Below, piece by piece: positions 62,848-64,000 of a DNA stretch of 64,000 nucleotides (positions are counted from its first letter, which is position 1; the number at the start of each line of letters is the position of its first letter). Source of the DNA: Omphiscola glabra. Its lineage: Eukaryota; Mollusca; Gastropoda; Lymnaeidae. A program made the translations under genes and the position numbers. The stretch is from NCBI GenBank assembly GCA_964017045.1, contig OZ024808.1, forward strand, positions 3,683,666 through 3,747,665, in the 5' to 3' direction. The notes beneath the pieces were generated by a model. It worked only from the letters and a program-made list of their open reading frames with translations, did not search any database and was not told the DNA's origin.

Positions 62848-62924
62848 GGCCGGAGTTTAAAAGTCCAAATTAAATCCAAAAGAATAAACACTGTTTAAAC
62901 TGGCCACAAAAGACTGACTCGGTA

Positions 62925-62988
62925 TAATCCTTGTAATCCGTGTAATCCTTGTAATCCGTGTAATCCTTGTAATCCGTGTAATCCTCTC
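62925..62988. repeat. 18-bp repeat, about 3.5 copies
   Basis: Copies of CGTGTAATCCTTGTAATC just upstream of the C3-like start codon. Confidence 0.9.
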
Positions 62989-63094
62989 CTCTGAAATCCT
63001 CCGGCAGAATCAATTTAACACAACATTTATGTTCCTCACTAATCACTGAAGATTTAAAAAAAAAAAAAAAAAAACTCTTTCGAAAAAACTTTAC

Positions 63095-63560
63095 CTGTTG
63101 CCTTTGAAGTGAACTCGCCCACCACTTCCTCTCAATGAATGAATGTGTTTAGAAAACTCGCGTTTAAAGATGAACACAACTTTCAGATTTCACCATTTTA
63201 AACACACCACACACGAAAGCTGCAGGCTGCCATCAATTTTATTGTGAATTAATTTCCCCCCAACACCAACGCTGGAATCTTGGCCTCGACAGCGCAATAA
63301 CTTCTGGCAGCTAGGATGTTCTCGCACTGATAGAAATCTGGCAACATCCCGTGGCAATGATCACACACTGAGATAAGCCAGAGACGGAATGAAGCTGAGG
63401 GCTTCAAGGCGAGCAGGTGGTTTTTATTAAAAATAATGTTTTAATACTCAGTTTTGCTAGAATTCGGAAAGAAAACGTAAATTAATTGTGTGGCTTCTTA
63501 CCTACACGGAAATGTTGCTGACGAGGTCTGCACACATAGAGGCATCATCAAACCGTTGCT
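63095..63560 (-). promoter_or_regulatory. Possible 5' noncoding exon donors and promoter region of the C3-like gene
   Basis: Upstream of the start codon are two good donor sequences on the minus strand: CAACAG|GTAAAG (exon edge 63095) and GTGTAG|GTAAGA (exon edge 63502). Either could end a noncoding first exon joined to an acceptor before 62847. No TATA or Inr is convincing. RNA evidence would be needed to place the transcription start. Confidence 0.25.
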
Positions 63561-64000
63561 TTGTGAGCGTATTGAATAGAGTTCATGTTTGTTTGTGGTT
63601 GACGTCTTGAGTGTTGACACGGCGAGCTAGGTTTTTAACACATACACCAGGGGTGCTCAAACTGTGTTGTCAAGAGAGTACGGTATAAACGGAAATGGGT
63701 AAAATATGGGGAAAACCTGAAAAAAAGGAAAACAACAACAAAACAACGAACGTGTCGGCAGGAAGCCTTCGTCGGTGATCAAATAACATAAAAAAAAACA
63801 GAATTACATAAAAAAATAGAACGTAGCAGAAAGGGCGTCAAAAGAATTGTGTAATCCTAATGCATGTGGTAGGAGCTAATTCTGGCATGTGGTGTAATGC
63901 ATGTGGGAGGAGATAACTCTGGCATGTGGTGTAATGTATGGATACAATGGCGCAAACAAATGGATAATTTACAATAATAAAATAATTATAACTGGACACA
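63560..64000. other. Right-edge sequence, nothing assigned
   Basis: Contains a CAGGGGTGCTCAAACTGTG stretch near 63648 resembling an hAT left end, and two diverged copies of GCATGTGGTAGGAG near 63860-63915. No gene is recognised. Confidence 0.4.

Overview
The window is eukaryotic, from an intron-rich metazoan. My best guess is a mollusc or other lophotrochozoan, but that is inference. Coding exons are short (43-240 bp), bounded by GT/AG signals and separated by AT-rich introns full of minisatellites, small hAT-type MITEs and decayed non-LTR retrotransposons.

The main gene is on the minus strand and fills the window. Thirty-seven coding exons, read from 62847 down to 274, join with matching intron phases into about 1,630 codons of a complement C3-like thioester protein. 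In order they give: a signal peptide; macroglobulin (MG) domains; the GCGFGGGQD motif; a basic RKKR processing site; a six-cysteine anaphylatoxin domain; MG7; the thioester GCGEQN; a THREM motif carrying the catalytic histidine; CUB; MG8; and the start of the C-terminal C345C/netrin-like domain. The last part of C345C lies beyond the left edge.

Intron 24 (13185-27728) is about 14.5 kb and holds a second gene on the plus strand. One 6.7-kb exon and one 1.9-kb exon encode a protein of about 2,890 residues that I do not recognise: acidic, Ser-rich and largely disordered-looking, with a CxxC...CxxC pair and a coiled coil. A LINE fragment lies in the same intron.

The remarkable feature is the repeat landscape. 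Most sizeable introns carry a tandem array with a 9-60 bp unit. At least five arrays are built from an exon/intron junction, so a real splice site is followed by several to many decoys: exon 1, 3, 5 and 9 donors and the exon 25 acceptor. A sixth array copies the last codons and stop of the nested gene. A 3.2-kb array of a 23-bp unit (36670-39856) shows higher-order structure. Three hAT MITEs at 47.1-48.3 kb and one at 61.6 kb keep 8-bp target duplications, and two of these inserted into tandem arrays.

The C3-like protein would be secreted, cut at the basic site into disulfide-linked chains and activated by removal of the anaphylatoxin, which lets the thioester attach to targets. The nested gene shows no sequence sign of working with it.
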